Notes under the pieces: model-generated
The model's database searches: none
Seen by the model: the letters and a program-made list of their open reading frames with translations, nothing else
What the model was told of the DNA's origin: nothing
Assembly: GCA_963650165.1 (NCBI GenBank)
Contig: CAVJKX010000028.1
Span: 1 to 16,852 of the forward strand
DNA: 16,852 nucleotides
Reading direction: 5' to 3'
From: F23-B02 sp963650165
Lineage (GTDB): Bacteria; Bacillota; Clostridia; Oscillospirales; Oscillospiraceae
In this document: one piece after another, positions 7,707 to 15,651 of the stretch
How the letters are laid out: every line of letters starts with the position of its first letter
Numbering within the stretch: position 1 is the first letter of the stretch
Translations under genes and position numbers: made by a program

Positions 7707-7756
7707 GCTGTATCTCTCCCGATTTCGTTAGTTAATAAACAAGCTGTATTTTGCTG

Positions 7757-7784
7757 TTGACACGAGACGCGTTTTGTGTATAAT
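7757..7784 (+). promoter_or_regulatory. Sigma-A promoter of the citrate operon
   Basis: Perfect TTGACA (7757-7762) and perfect TATAAT (7779-7784) with a 16-bp spacer, just after the upstream terminator. Start is expected near 7791, giving a leader of about 28 bases containing AGGAGGAGG. Such a strong promoter usually needs repression, and two dyads overlap it. Confidence 0.88.
7760..7779. promoter_or_regulatory. Imperfect dyad inside the promoter spacer
   Basis: Twenty bases centred on ACGCGT, with 8 of 10 symmetric pairs complementary and ACAC/GTGT ends. It fills the gap between -35 and -10. It could be a second operator or chance symmetry. Confidence 0.35.
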
Positions 7785-7800
7785 TGTATACAATAATACA
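7777..7800. promoter_or_regulatory. Operator-like palindrome over the -10 of the citrate operon
   Basis: A 24-bp palindrome in which 11 of 12 base pairs are symmetric (only 7782/7795 fails). The perfect core ATTGTATACAAT is at 7783-7794. It covers the -10 box and expected start point, so a bound protein would block RNA polymerase. TTGTATACAA-like cores are known for several GntR-family regulators, and a GntR/FCD protein is encoded in this operon. Confidence 0.75.
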
Positions 7801-7818
7801 GGAGGAGGAAAAACTGCT

Positions 7819-9195
7819 ATGCTCGAAATATCCGGAAAGACCAATCTGCTTGAGCAGAAGTCGTACAAATACTCGCTTCAGGATGTGGAGGAGCCGAACC
7901 TGCAGCGCGATATATTCACTCAGGGCGCGGTACCGAAGGTGGCCTTCAACCACCGCCGCGTGCCTATCAACATGCCGGAGGAGATCTGGATCACGGACAC
8001 CTCCCTGCGCGACGGTCAGCAATCCGTGGAGCCGTACACCGTCGATCAGATAGTGAACATATACAAGCTGCTGTCAAAGCTCGGCGGCCCATACGGCATC
8101 ATCCGCCAGACGGAGTTTTTCATATACAGCAAGAAGGACCGCGAGGCGCTGGATAAGTGCCTGGAGCTGGGCCTGAAGTTCCCCGAGATAACGACCTGGA
8201 TCCGCGCGACCAAGGAGGATTTCCGCCTTGTGCGCGATCTCGGCATACGCGAGACGGGCATTCTCGTCAGCTGCAGCGACTACCACATCTTCAAAAAGAT
8301 GAAGATGACCCGCCGTCAGGCGATGGACTATTATCTTTCGACCGTAAGCGATGCGTTCGAGGCCGGCGTCGTTCCGCGCTGCCATCTTGAGGACATAACC
8401 CGCGCCGACTTTTACGGCTTTGTAGTTCCCTTTGTAAACGAGCTGCAGGAGCTTTCGCGTCAGGCCGGTATTCCTGTCAAGATCCGCGCCTGCGACACCA
8501 TGGGCTACGGCATTCCCTACACCGAGGCTGCCCTGCCGCGCAGCGTGGCCGGTATCGTATACGGTCTGCAGCATTACTCCGACGTGCCCAGCTCCTGCCT
8601 TGAGTGGCACGGTCACAACGATTTTTACAAGGCGGTCGTCAACGCCTCCACCGCGTGGCTCTACGGAGCCTGCGCCGTCAACTGCTCGCTGCTCGGCATA
8701 GGCGAGCGCACGGGCAACATCCCGCTCGAAGCCATGGTGTTCGAGTACGCGTCGCTGCGCGGCTCTCTCGACGGCATGGACCCGACCGTCATCACCGAGA
8801 TCGCCGACTACTTCCAGCACGAGATCGGCTACAACATTCCGCCCATGACGCCCTTCGTCGGACGCGACTTCAACGTCACGCGTGCCGGCATCCACGCCGA
8901 CGGTCTGCTCAAGGACGCCGAGATCTACACGATCTTCGACACCGAGAAGCTGCTCAACCGTCCTGCCGCCGTGCAGGTCGGCAAGACCTCCGGCCTTGCG
9001 GGCATCGCCTACTGGATAAACCAGAACTACGGTCTGAGCGGCGATGCGCAGATCGGCAAGCACGATCCGCTCGTGCTCGCGCTCAAGGGCTGGGTCGATG
9101 CCGAATACGAGGACGGCCGTCAGACGGTCCTGTCCAACAAAGAGCTCGTAAACAAGATAGCGGAGCTGGCTCCCGGCCGCTTCGCGCAGGACTGA
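7819..9195 (+). CDS. Citrate (Re)-synthase, isopropylmalate synthase-like
   Basis: A 458-aa metal-dependent Claisen condensation enzyme of the DRE-TIM (HMG-CoA lyase-like) superfamily, assigned as Re-citrate synthase: acetyl-CoA plus oxaloacetate gives citrate. Family marks are TDTSLRDGQQ (59-68; metal ligand D65), the CDTMGYG strand (225-231), the metal-binding HGHND (264-268) and GIGERTGN (293-300). Blocks such as RQTEFFIYSKKDREA and FVGRDFNVTRAGIHADG match my memory of the Re-citrate synthase group described from Clostridium kluyveri. The C-terminal leucine-regulatory domain of LeuA is absent. Context decides the substrate: aconitase and isocitrate dehydrogenase follow in the same operon. 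Homocitrate or citramalate synthesis are the alternatives. The start at 7819 has AGGAGGAGG about 10 bases upstream; a longer in-frame start at 7774 lies inside the promoter. Databases often label such proteins isopropylmalate synthase or, wrongly, histone-lysine methyltransferase. Confidence 0.85.
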   Translation: MLEISGKTNLLEQKSYKYSLQDVEEPNLQRDIFTQGAVPKVAFNHRRVPINMPEEIWITDTSLRDGQQSVEPYTVDQIVNIYKLLSKLGGPYGIIRQTEFFIYSKKDREALDKCLELGLKFPEITTWIRATKEDFRLVRDLGIRETGILVSCSDYHIFKKMKMTRRQAMDYYLSTVSDAFEAGVVPRCHLEDITRADFYGFVVPFVNELQELSRQAGIPVKIRACDTMGYGIPYTEAALPRSVAGIVYGLQHYSDVPSSCLEWHGHNDFYKAVVNASTAWLYGACAVNCSLLGIGERTGNIPLEAMVFEYASLRGSLDGMDPTVITEIADYFQHEIGYNIPPMTPFVGRDFNVTRAGIHADGLLKDAEIYTIFDTEKLLNRPAAVQVGKTSGLAGIAYWINQNYGLSGDAQIGKHDPLVLALKGWVDAEYEDGRQTVLSNKELVNKIAELAPGRFAQD

Positions 9196-9208
9196 TCGGA
9201 GGTGCAGC

Positions 9209-9862
9209 ATGAAAGATTTCCGTACCGTAACGCTGGCCGATCAGGTATTTGAACGGCTGGAATCCGATATAATCCAGGGCGTATACCCGCGCGGCGAGGT
9301 CCTGACGGAGCTCAGGCTCGTCGAGCAGCTCGACGTTAGCCGCACGCCCATCCGCGAGGCGCTGCGCCGCCTTGAGCAGGAGCACCTCATCGCCGACACC
9401 GGCAAGGGCTCCGTGGTTCTCGGCATCACGGCTGAGGATATGATAGATATCATGGACATACGCTGCCGCATCGAGGGGCTCGCGTCCTACTACGCCGCGA
9501 AGAACATAAGCCCCGAGGAGCTTGCGCGGCTTCAGCACATAATGGATCTGCAGGAGTTTTACTATGACAGGCACGATATCGAGCATCTGCGCGAGATGGA
9601 CGATCAGTTCCACGACGCGATCTGCGAGCTGTGCGGCCACGCCGTTATAAGCGACACGCTCGTGCCCCTGCACCGCAAGACCCGCCGCTACCGCAAGGCT
9701 TCCATCGCCGACGAGGAGCGCATGGCGCATATCGTCAAAGAGCACCGCGCCATATTCGACGCCATTGCCGCGGGAGATGCCGACGGTGCAGCCGCGCTCA
9801 CGGCCGAGCACACGGCAAACGCGAAGAAAAGCATGATCGAAAGGATGAAGCACCATGAGTGA
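9209..9862 (+). CDS. GntR family regulator, FCD (FadR-type) subgroup
   Basis: A 217-aa repressor-like protein. The N-terminal winged helix (about 8-72) holds the recognition segment VSRTPIREALRRLEQE (43-58). The all-helical FCD domain (about 78-210) keeps the usual metal-binding set D131, H135, H179 and H201, which in this family often helps bind carboxylate ligands. It lies 13 bp after the citrate synthase stop with GGAGG six bases before its ATG. Its last 8 bases overlap the aconitase start, so translation is likely coupled. Being second gene in the operon, it would report on and set its own operon's level. I infer that it binds the palindrome at 7777-7800 and responds to a TCA-cycle acid such as citrate; neither is shown by the sequence. 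Confidence 0.92.
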   Translation: MKDFRTVTLADQVFERLESDIIQGVYPRGEVLTELRLVEQLDVSRTPIREALRRLEQEHLIADTGKGSVVLGITAEDMIDIMDIRCRIEGLASYYAAKNISPEELARLQHIMDLQEFYYDRHDIEHLREMDDQFHDAICELCGHAVISDTLVPLHRKTRRYRKASIADEERMAHIVKEHRAIFDAIAAGDADGAAALTAEHTANAKKSMIERMKHHE

Positions 9863-11786
9863 TACCCTTGCTCAGAAAATAATCCGCGCCCACCTGCTGC
9901 ACGGCGACATGACTCCCGGCAGCGAGATCGCCCTGCGCATAGACCAGACCCTCACGCAGGACGCGACCGGCACGATGGCCTATCTCGAATTTGAGACGAT
10001 GGGCATACCGCGCGTGAAAACCGAGCTGAGCGTTGCCTATGTCGATCACAACACGCTCCAGTCCGGCTTCGAGAATGCGGACGACCACCGCTATCTGCAA
10101 AGCGTTGCGCGAAAGCACGGCGTGTACTTCTCCCGCCCCGGCAACGGCATCTGCCATCAGGTGCATCTCGAGCGCTTCGGCAAGCCCGGCAAGACGCTCA
10201 TAGGCTCGGACAGCCACACCCCCACCGGCGGCGGCATCGGCATGCTGGCCTTCGGCGCCGGCGGCCTCGACGTTGCCGTAGCCATGGGCGGCGGCGCATA
10301 CTACATCACGATGCCCAAAATGTTCAGGGTCAACCTCACCGGCAAGCTGTCCCCCTACGTCACCGCGAAGGACATAAGCCTTGAGCTGCTGCGCATCCTG
10401 TCGGTAAAGGGCGGCGTCGGCGCCATCATCGAATGGGGCGGCGAGGGCATCGCGTTGCTGTCGGTCCCCGAGCGCGCCACGATAACGAATATGGGCACGG
10501 AGCTCGGCGCCACGACGTCGATCTTCCCCTCGGACGAGGTAACGCGCGCGTTTCTCGCCGCCGAAGGGCGCGAGGCGGACTTCACTCCCCTGTCCGCCGA
10601 CACCGACGCCGTGTACGACCGCGTTATTGACATAGATCTCGGCGCACTGCGCCCCATGATCGCCTGCCCGCACAGTCCGGACAACGTCGTTCCGGTTTCC
10701 TCTCTCGAGGGCACGAAGGTCGATCAGGTCTGCATCGGCTCGTGCACCAACTCCTCCCTGTTTGACATGCTCAAGGTCGCGGCTCTGCTGCGCGGCAAAA
10801 CCGTCGCGCCGAACGTGAGTCTGTCGATCTCGCCGGGCTCGAAGCAGGTGCTGACGATGCTCGCCGACTGCGGCGCGCTCAGCGATATCCTTGCAAGCGG
10901 CGCGAGAGTTCTCGAATGTGCCTGCGGACCGTGCATCGGCATGGGCTTCTCGCCCAACTCCGGCGGCGTGAGCCTGCGCACCTTCAACCGCAATTTCCTC
11001 GGCCGCAGCGGCACCAAGGACGCACAGGTATACCTTGTGTCTCCCGAGACGGCCGTCGCCGCCGCGCTCACGGGACATATCACCGATCCGCAGACGCTCG
11101 GCCCCATGCCTTGCGTCACGATGCCGGACAGCTTCCGCATTGACGACAGCGCCGTGCTCGCCCCCGCTCCCGCCGATGAGGCGGAGACCGTGGAGGTGCT
11201 GCGCGGCCCGAATATAAAACCCTTCCCCGAGAGCAGGCCGTTTGCCGACGAGCTGTCGGCACAGCTTGTTCTCAAGGTCGGCGACAACATAACGACCGAC
11301 CACATCATGCCCGCGGGCTCGAAGATCCTGCCGTACCGCTCCAACATTCCCAAGCTGTCGGAGTTCTGCTTCCGCGTCTGCGACCCGAGCTTCCCGGAGC
11401 GTGCAAAGGCTGCCGGAGACGGCATCATAGTCGGCGGCAGCAACTACGGTCAGGGCTCGTCGCGCGAGCACGCGGCGCTCGTTCCGATGTATCTCGGCAT
11501 ACGCTGTGTCGTGGCCAAGAGCTTTGCACGCATACACGCGGCAAACCTCATCAATGCCGGCATTCTGCCGCTGAGCTTTGAAAACCCCGACGACTATGAC
11601 GAGCTCCGGCAGGGCGCAGCTCTCCGCATCGACGGTATCCGCGCGGGCATGGCGGCCGGAAGGCTCGAGCTTAAGGACACCGCGTCGGGCAAGGCATACC
11701 CCGTCGTATGCAGCCTCACCGAACGGCAGCAGGCGATCCTCCTCGCGGGAGGACTGCTCAACTACACTAAGGAGCACGAATTATGA
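9855..11786 (+). CDS. Aconitate hydratase
   Basis: A 643-aa aconitase, converting citrate to isocitrate through cis-aconitate; cytoplasmic, [4Fe-4S]. The length fits the shorter bacterial/archaeal-type aconitases rather than the roughly 890-residue AcnA. Cluster ligands are C297 in CIGSCTNS and C357 and C360 in CGPC. GSDSHTPTGGG (117-127) is the conserved active-site block. The C-terminal swivel domain starts near 465 and contains GDNITTDHIMPAG and GGSNYGQGSSREHAAL, the latter carrying active-site Ser and Arg. Homoaconitase or isopropylmalate isomerase are excluded less by motif than by domain fusion and context. It overlaps gntR by 8 bases and the next gene by 4 (ATGA), so the three are tightly coupled. 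Confidence 0.94.
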   Translation: MSDTLAQKIIRAHLLHGDMTPGSEIALRIDQTLTQDATGTMAYLEFETMGIPRVKTELSVAYVDHNTLQSGFENADDHRYLQSVARKHGVYFSRPGNGICHQVHLERFGKPGKTLIGSDSHTPTGGGIGMLAFGAGGLDVAVAMGGGAYYITMPKMFRVNLTGKLSPYVTAKDISLELLRILSVKGGVGAIIEWGGEGIALLSVPERATITNMGTELGATTSIFPSDEVTRAFLAAEGREADFTPLSADTDAVYDRVIDIDLGALRPMIACPHSPDNVVPVSSLEGTKVDQVCIGSCTNSSLFDMLKVAALLRGKTVAPNVSLSISPGSKQVLTMLADCGALSDILASGARVLECACGPCIGMGFSPNSGGVSLRTFNRNFLGRSGTKDAQVYLVSPETAVAAALTGHITDPQTLGPMPCVTMPDSFRIDDSAVLAPAPADEAETVEVLRGPNIKPFPESRPFADELSAQLVLKVGDNITTDHIMPAGSKILPYRSNIPKLSEFCFRVCDPSFPERAKAAGDGIIVGGSNYGQGSSREHAALVPMYLGIRCVVAKSFARIHAANLINAGILPLSFENPDDYDELRQGAALRIDGIRAGMAAGRLELKDTASGKAYPVVCSLTERQQAILLAGGLLNYTKEHEL

Positions 11787-12895
11787 GTGATATAGATCTT
11801 GCCTGCGAACAGTTTCGCAGACTGCTTGAGGAACAGACCGCCCGCGCTGCGGCCATGAAGACCGAGCGGGTGGATTACAAGGCAAAAAAGACCGTGACGA
11901 TCGGCCTCGTTGACGGCGACGGCATAGGTCCTATCATCATGGAGCAGGCCGTGCGCGTACTCGAGCGGCTGCTGGCCGGCGAGATAGCCGGCGGCAGCAT
12001 CGTCCTGCGGCGCATACGCGGGCTGACGATCGAGAACCGGCTTGCCTGCGGTCAGGCCGTGCCCGACGACGTGCTCGCCGAGATCATGAGCTGCGACGTT
12101 CTGCTCAAGGGGCCGACGACGACGCCCATGGGCGGCGGTCTTGAGAGCGCAAACGTAAAGCTGCGCCGCGCACTCGACCTCTATGCCAACGTCCGCCCCG
12201 TGAGCATCCCCGGGCAGGGCATCGACTGGATGTTCTTCCGCGAGAATACGGAGGGCGAATACGCCCTCGGCAGCCGCGGCGTGGAGCTGCCCGGCATGGC
12301 GGTCGACTTCAAGGTCACTACCGACCCCGGCACGCGCCGCATCGCCCGCTCGGCATTCGAATATGCCCGCAATAACGGCAAAACGCGCGTTTCCGTCGTC
12401 ACGAAAGCGAACATCCTCAAGAAAACCGACGGCAAGTTCACCGCCGTATGCCACGAGGTGGCCGCCGACTACCCGGAGATCACGGTCGATGATTATTATA
12501 TCGACATAATGGCCGCAAATCTCGTCAACGAGAATATCCGCAGTCAGTTCCAGGTGCTGCTGCTGCCGAACCTCTACGGCGATATCATCACCGACGAGGC
12601 CGCGCAGATACAGGGCGGCGTCGGTACGGCGGGCAGCGCCAATATCGGCGACCGCTACGCCATGTTCGAGGCCATCCACGGCTCGGCTCCGCGCATGATC
12701 GAGCGCGGCATGGGCGCCTATGCAAATCCCGAGAGCATCCTCAAGGCCGAGGCCATGCTTCTGCGGCACATAGGCCGCACGGCCGAAGCCGAAAAGCTTG
12801 AGGCGGCGCTGGATACCTGCACGGTCCTTATCACCGGCAAGCCCGACGGAGCCTCCTGCGCCGATTACGGCGACGGCATCCTGAGCCTGATATAA
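11783..12895 (+). CDS. icd: Isocitrate dehydrogenase (isocitrate/isopropylmalate dehydrogenase family)
   Basis: A 370-aa beta-decarboxylating dehydrogenase, oxidising isocitrate to 2-oxoglutarate and CO2. GDGIGP is at 45-50. The substrate loop TTTPMGGGLESANVKLRR has S122 and N124 aligned with Ser113 and Asn115 of E. coli Icd; this S-x-N pattern marks isocitrate rather than isopropylmalate dehydrogenases. RENTEGEY is at 153-160, catalytic K208 in TKAN, metal ligands D267 and D271 in NLYGDIITDEAA. The cofactor loop HGSAPR (299-304) has Arg then Met where the NADP-specific E. coli enzyme has Lys-Tyr, so NAD versus NADP cannot be decided. An N-terminal helix of about 35 residues precedes the Rossmann-like core. 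It overlaps the aconitase stop by 4 bases and ends the operon, followed by a hairpin. Confidence 0.9.
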   Translation: MSDIDLACEQFRRLLEEQTARAAAMKTERVDYKAKKTVTIGLVDGDGIGPIIMEQAVRVLERLLAGEIAGGSIVLRRIRGLTIENRLACGQAVPDDVLAEIMSCDVLLKGPTTTPMGGGLESANVKLRRALDLYANVRPVSIPGQGIDWMFFRENTEGEYALGSRGVELPGMAVDFKVTTDPGTRRIARSAFEYARNNGKTRVSVVTKANILKKTDGKFTAVCHEVAADYPEITVDDYYIDIMAANLVNENIRSQFQVLLLPNLYGDIITDEAAQIQGGVGTAGSANIGDRYAMFEAIHGSAPRMIERGMGAYANPESILKAEAMLLRHIGRTAEAEKLEAALDTCTVLITGKPDGASCADYGDGILSLI

Positions 12896-12909
12896 AAGCG
12901 TGAACATAA

Positions 12910-12944
12910 AAACGGCACTCCGTTTGTATGACGGGGTGCCGTTT
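12910..12944. terminator. Bidirectional terminator between icd and the EamA gene
   Basis: A 14-bp stem (12910-12923 with 12931-12944) and 7-base loop lie 14 bases after the icd stop. On the plus strand all pairs form (one G-U), with a short TTT tail. On the minus strand there is one mismatch but the tail is TTTTT. It probably serves both converging transcripts. Confidence 0.8.
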
Positions 12945-13046
12945 CGTATGTCCGTATTTATTCCGCGTCCGCTCCAGTGATGCGGCAGACCGGCAGCGCA
13001 AGCTCCTGCGCCGTCATGCCGTCATCGGGCTGATGGTCGGATACTA

Positions 13047-13958
13047 TCAGCTCCTGCTGTTGCTTTGAGAGAGGATATTCTCCGACCTTTTCCCGAACCA
13101 CGCCGCGCCGTAGTTAAACAGCAGCACGCCCGCAAGCGTGATGCCGCCGCCCACCAGAGTCGCGGTATTCGGCGTCTCGTTGAGTATAACGATGCCCAGA
13201 AGGCTTGTGAAAAACAGCGTCAGCACCGTGTAGTTGCTGACCTGCGAGGTACGCTCTGCCTTGGAAAACGCCACAGACCACGACACATAGGCGATCGCGC
13301 TGGGGAACACGCCCAGCAGGAGCACATAGACGTACTGTATGGCCGGCGCCGCCGCGAGCTCACGGAAGGCCGTGGGCGAGAAGACCGCCAGCATGAGCGT
13401 TCCCGCGAAAATGCTGTATGTGGACGCCTGCATGGCGGTGTATTTCTGCGTCAGCTTCCGCTGCAAAATATTATAGGTGCTCAGCGACAGCGCAGCCAGG
13501 AACAGCCACGCAAGACCGCCGCTCTGCGTCAGGCCGCCGCTCATCGCCGTCAGTACGGCGACGCCTACAAGTTCCACGGCAACGGCCGCCCACTGAAAGC
13601 CCTTCACCTTCTCACGGTATACCACGCCCGCGATCAGCGCCGTGACCACGGGAACGGTGGCGTTGACAACGCTGGCCGTGGCGGCCGGTACGGAGGACAG
13701 GCCCTTGTTGAACACGATCATATACAGGAAAAAGCCGAAAAAGCCGCTGACCAGAAACAGCGGCCAGTCCGCAAGCTTAGGCGGCTTCATCTTTGTGACG
13801 ACTGCAATGACGATCAGCGCCGCCGAGGCCACAAGATAGCGCAGGAAGCCCAGCGATGCCGCCGAAAAGTACGACAGCGTCATGCGGGTGAACACAAACG
13901 CCAGCGCCCAGCAGAACACGGTTGCCAGAGCATACGGCTGATACAGCTGCTTTTTCAT
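13047..13958 (-). CDS. EamA/DMT family transporter
   Basis: A 303-aa inner-membrane permease of the drug/metabolite transporter superfamily. Two EamA repeats of about five helices each can be followed: the first from LATVFCWALAFVFTR (about 10-24) to about 140, the second from about 150 (GGLAWLFLAALSLS) to about 285. Typical repeat features include PVVTALIAGVVYREK and TLFFTSLLGIVILNE, each ending in the conserved Glu after the fourth helix. Members export amino acids, cysteine metabolites, purines or other small solutes; the substrate is not predictable. The start at 13958 has AAGGAG nine bases upstream and places the first membrane helix normally; an ATG at 13997 would add 13 charged residues without a ribosome site. 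It is divergent from a MocR-type regulator with 120 bp between starts, which suggests control by that regulator. Confidence 0.9.
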   Translation of the reverse strand: MKKQLYQPYALATVFCWALAFVFTRMTLSYFSAASLGFLRYLVASAALIVIAVVTKMKPPKLADWPLFLVSGFFGFFLYMIVFNKGLSSVPAATASVVNATVPVVTALIAGVVYREKVKGFQWAAVAVELVGVAVLTAMSGGLTQSGGLAWLFLAALSLSTYNILQRKLTQKYTAMQASTYSIFAGTLMLAVFSPTAFRELAAAPAIQYVYVLLLGVFPSAIAYVSWSVAFSKAERTSQVSNYTVLTLFFTSLLGIVILNETPNTATLVGGGITLAGVLLFNYGAAWFGKRSENILSQSNSRS

Positions 13959-14016
13959 GGAAATTCTCTCCTTCTCTTGCTTTGTTCTTATTTCCATGAT
14001 ATTATTACACCGAACT

Positions 14017-14045
14017 TTGAACAGATAAAAGATGCAATTTATGAT
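14017..14045 (+). promoter_or_regulatory. Promoter of the mocR-type gene
   Basis: TTGAAC (14017-14022) and TATGAT (14040-14045) with a 17-bp spacer, giving a start near 14052 and a short leader with GAGAGG before ATG 14079. No convincing promoter was seen for the divergent EamA gene, and no clear operator repeats were recognised. Confidence 0.65.
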
Positions 14046-14078
14046 TATTTTTATTGGGTCAATCTGAGAGGTGGCCGC

Positions 14079-15470
14079 ATGCTTTATATTCCGCTGGATC
14101 GCTCCGCCAAGCGAACCTACACAAAGCAGATATACTACGCCATACGCCGGAAGATTTTATCCGGCGAGCTTGCCGCGGGCGAAGCCCTGCCGCCGTACCG
14201 CGAGCTGAGTCAGGAGCTCGGCGTCTCCAAGAACACGGTGTTCTCCGCCTATGACATGCTGGTCGCAGACGGCATACTGCGCAGCGCCGCGGGCTCCGGC
14301 TTCTACGTTGAGGACGGCATGACGCGCCGTCTGCCTGCCAGGCCGATCGTTCCGCGGCAGTCAGGCGCCCTGTCCGACCTTACAATACCCGACGGCGTTA
14401 TAAACTTCGACAACGGCCGCCCCGCGCTGGAGCTGTTCCCGCGCGCAAAATGGAACAAGGCCATGTCCGCCGCCATGCTGGACATTCCCGCCGATGCTCT
14501 GGGCTATGACCTGCCGCAGGGTCGGCCCGAGCTGCGTCAGGCGCTGTGCGCTTATCTGCGGAAAAGTCAGGGGCTGTCCTGCGATGCCGAAAGCATTCTG
14601 ATAACAAACGGGGCAAAGCAGGCGATAACGCTTGCGGCGGAGTGCCTGCTGAGCGACCGGCAGGAGGTGTGGATCGAGGACCCTGCTCCCGCTCTGCTGC
14701 GTCAGCTTCTCGCATGCCGCACACAGCGCATCGCTTCCTTCCCCGTGGATGAGCACGGCCTTGACCCTTCGACGTTTCCGCAAAGCGGGAAGCCTGCGCT
14801 CATCATCGTATCCCCTGCCCGCCAATTTCCCACCGGCGCGATTATGCCGATGAGACGCCGCATGGAGCTGATAGAGTTTGCCGAGCGGAGCGGAGCGTAC
14901 ATTCTGGAGGACAATTTTGAAAGCGAGTTCAGCTATGACGCGCCGCCCTCATCCTCCATGTATGAGCTGGCGCCGGAGCGCGTTATCTCCGTGGGGACCT
15001 TTAGCAAGGTGCTCTTCCCCTCCGTCCGGCTGGGCTATATGATCGCACCGCCGGAGCTGCTGCCGCTACTGTGTGAGCGCAAGCGGCTTTCCGACCACCA
15101 CACGAATCCGGTCTGCCAGCTGGCGCTGGCCGCATTCATAAGCGACGGCACGCTGGAAAAGCACGTCCGCCGCATGAAGCGGGAGTACCGCGCCCGCCGC
15201 GACTGCCTTATGGGCTGCCTTTACCGTCTTTTCGGCGACGGTGTCGGGATCGGCGGCGAAGCCTCCGGCATGAACATCGTCGCCGCCTTCCGTGACGTGC
15301 TCTTCACAGACGATGCCGTGCAGGAGCTGCTGCGCTGCGGCGTGTACGCCGTTCCCGTCGAGCGGCGGGGGCAGCGCACCGATGAATTGATACTGCGCTA
15401 CGCCGGACTTACGAAGGACGAGCTGATCCTCGGCGCCGAGCGCCTGCGTGCAGCCGTCGGGCGTATCTGA
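14079..15470 (+). CDS. MocR family regulator (GntR helix-turn-helix plus aminotransferase domain)
   Basis: A 463-aa regulator combining a GntR winged helix (about 12-78, with LPPYRELSQELGVSKNTVFS and GSGFYV) and a fold-type I aminotransferase domain (about 105-460). The PLP-binding lysine is K310 in SVGTFSK, followed by R317-LGY. The phosphate and ring contacts appear as SPARQFPTG (245-253) and EDNFESEF (277-284), where EDDYDSEF is more usual. All parts needed to bind PLP are present. Such proteins sense PLP or a PLP-amino compound adduct and usually control a neighbouring gene. Here that is the divergent EamA permease, so export of an amino compound is a reasonable guess. The frame stays open far upstream, but ATG 14079 is chosen because GAGAGG precedes it and the domain starts there; upstream sequence is antisense to the permease. 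Confidence 0.9.
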   Translation: MLYIPLDRSAKRTYTKQIYYAIRRKILSGELAAGEALPPYRELSQELGVSKNTVFSAYDMLVADGILRSAAGSGFYVEDGMTRRLPARPIVPRQSGALSDLTIPDGVINFDNGRPALELFPRAKWNKAMSAAMLDIPADALGYDLPQGRPELRQALCAYLRKSQGLSCDAESILITNGAKQAITLAAECLLSDRQEVWIEDPAPALLRQLLACRTQRIASFPVDEHGLDPSTFPQSGKPALIIVSPARQFPTGAIMPMRRRMELIEFAERSGAYILEDNFESEFSYDAPPSSSMYELAPERVISVGTFSKVLFPSVRLGYMIAPPELLPLLCERKRLSDHHTNPVCQLALAAFISDGTLEKHVRRMKREYRARRDCLMGCLYRLFGDGVGIGGEASGMNIVAAFRDVLFTDDAVQELLRCGVYAVPVERRGQRTDELILRYAGLTKDELILGAERLRAAVGRI

Positions 15471-15573
15471 CTCTGCGCGGCAAAGCGGCCGCTTCGGCAT
15501 ACGGCGCATAACATAAAGCTCTCACCTGCGGTTGAGCGCTTTCGCAGCGGTTAAGAACGCTGATTTTATCGAA

Positions 15574-15606
15574 CAAGGCCGCAGGCGACGAAGCCTGCGG
15601 TCCTTG
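15574..15606. terminator. Strong hairpin downstream of the mocR-type gene
   Basis: CCGCAGGC (15579-15586) pairs with GCCTGCGG (15593-15600) around a six-base loop, and CAAGG/CCTTG extends the stem past one bulged T. It starts 103 bases after the stop and lacks a real T-run, so it is either an mRNA 3' stabiliser/weak terminator or a dispersed hairpin repeat. Confidence 0.45.
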
Positions 15607-15651
15607 TGCTTTAAGGGCTTATGCGTCAATCTCTGTGCCGCCTTTGCTTTT

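Noticed and set aside
9798..11777. 659-codon minus-strand open frame over aconitase
   Set aside because: Shadow of a GC-rich gene; the plus-strand product is an unambiguous aconitase, and the opposite translation matches no family.
12958..13075. Open minus-strand frame running past the EamA stop, about 46 codons to a TAA at 12958, suggesting a frameshifted longer C-terminus
   Set aside because: The permease already has all ten helices and a normal polar tail. GC-rich sequence keeps frames open by chance, and no homology was recognised in the extra residues.
13065..14078. Long plus-strand open frame continuous with the MocR gene
   Set aside because: It is antisense to the well-supported EamA permease, is Arg/His-rich low-quality sequence, and the ribosome site and domain start are at 14079.
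15483..15494. Short palindrome AAGCGGCCGCTT after the MocR gene
   Set aside because: Twelve bases in GC-rich sequence, no promoter nearby; likely chance.
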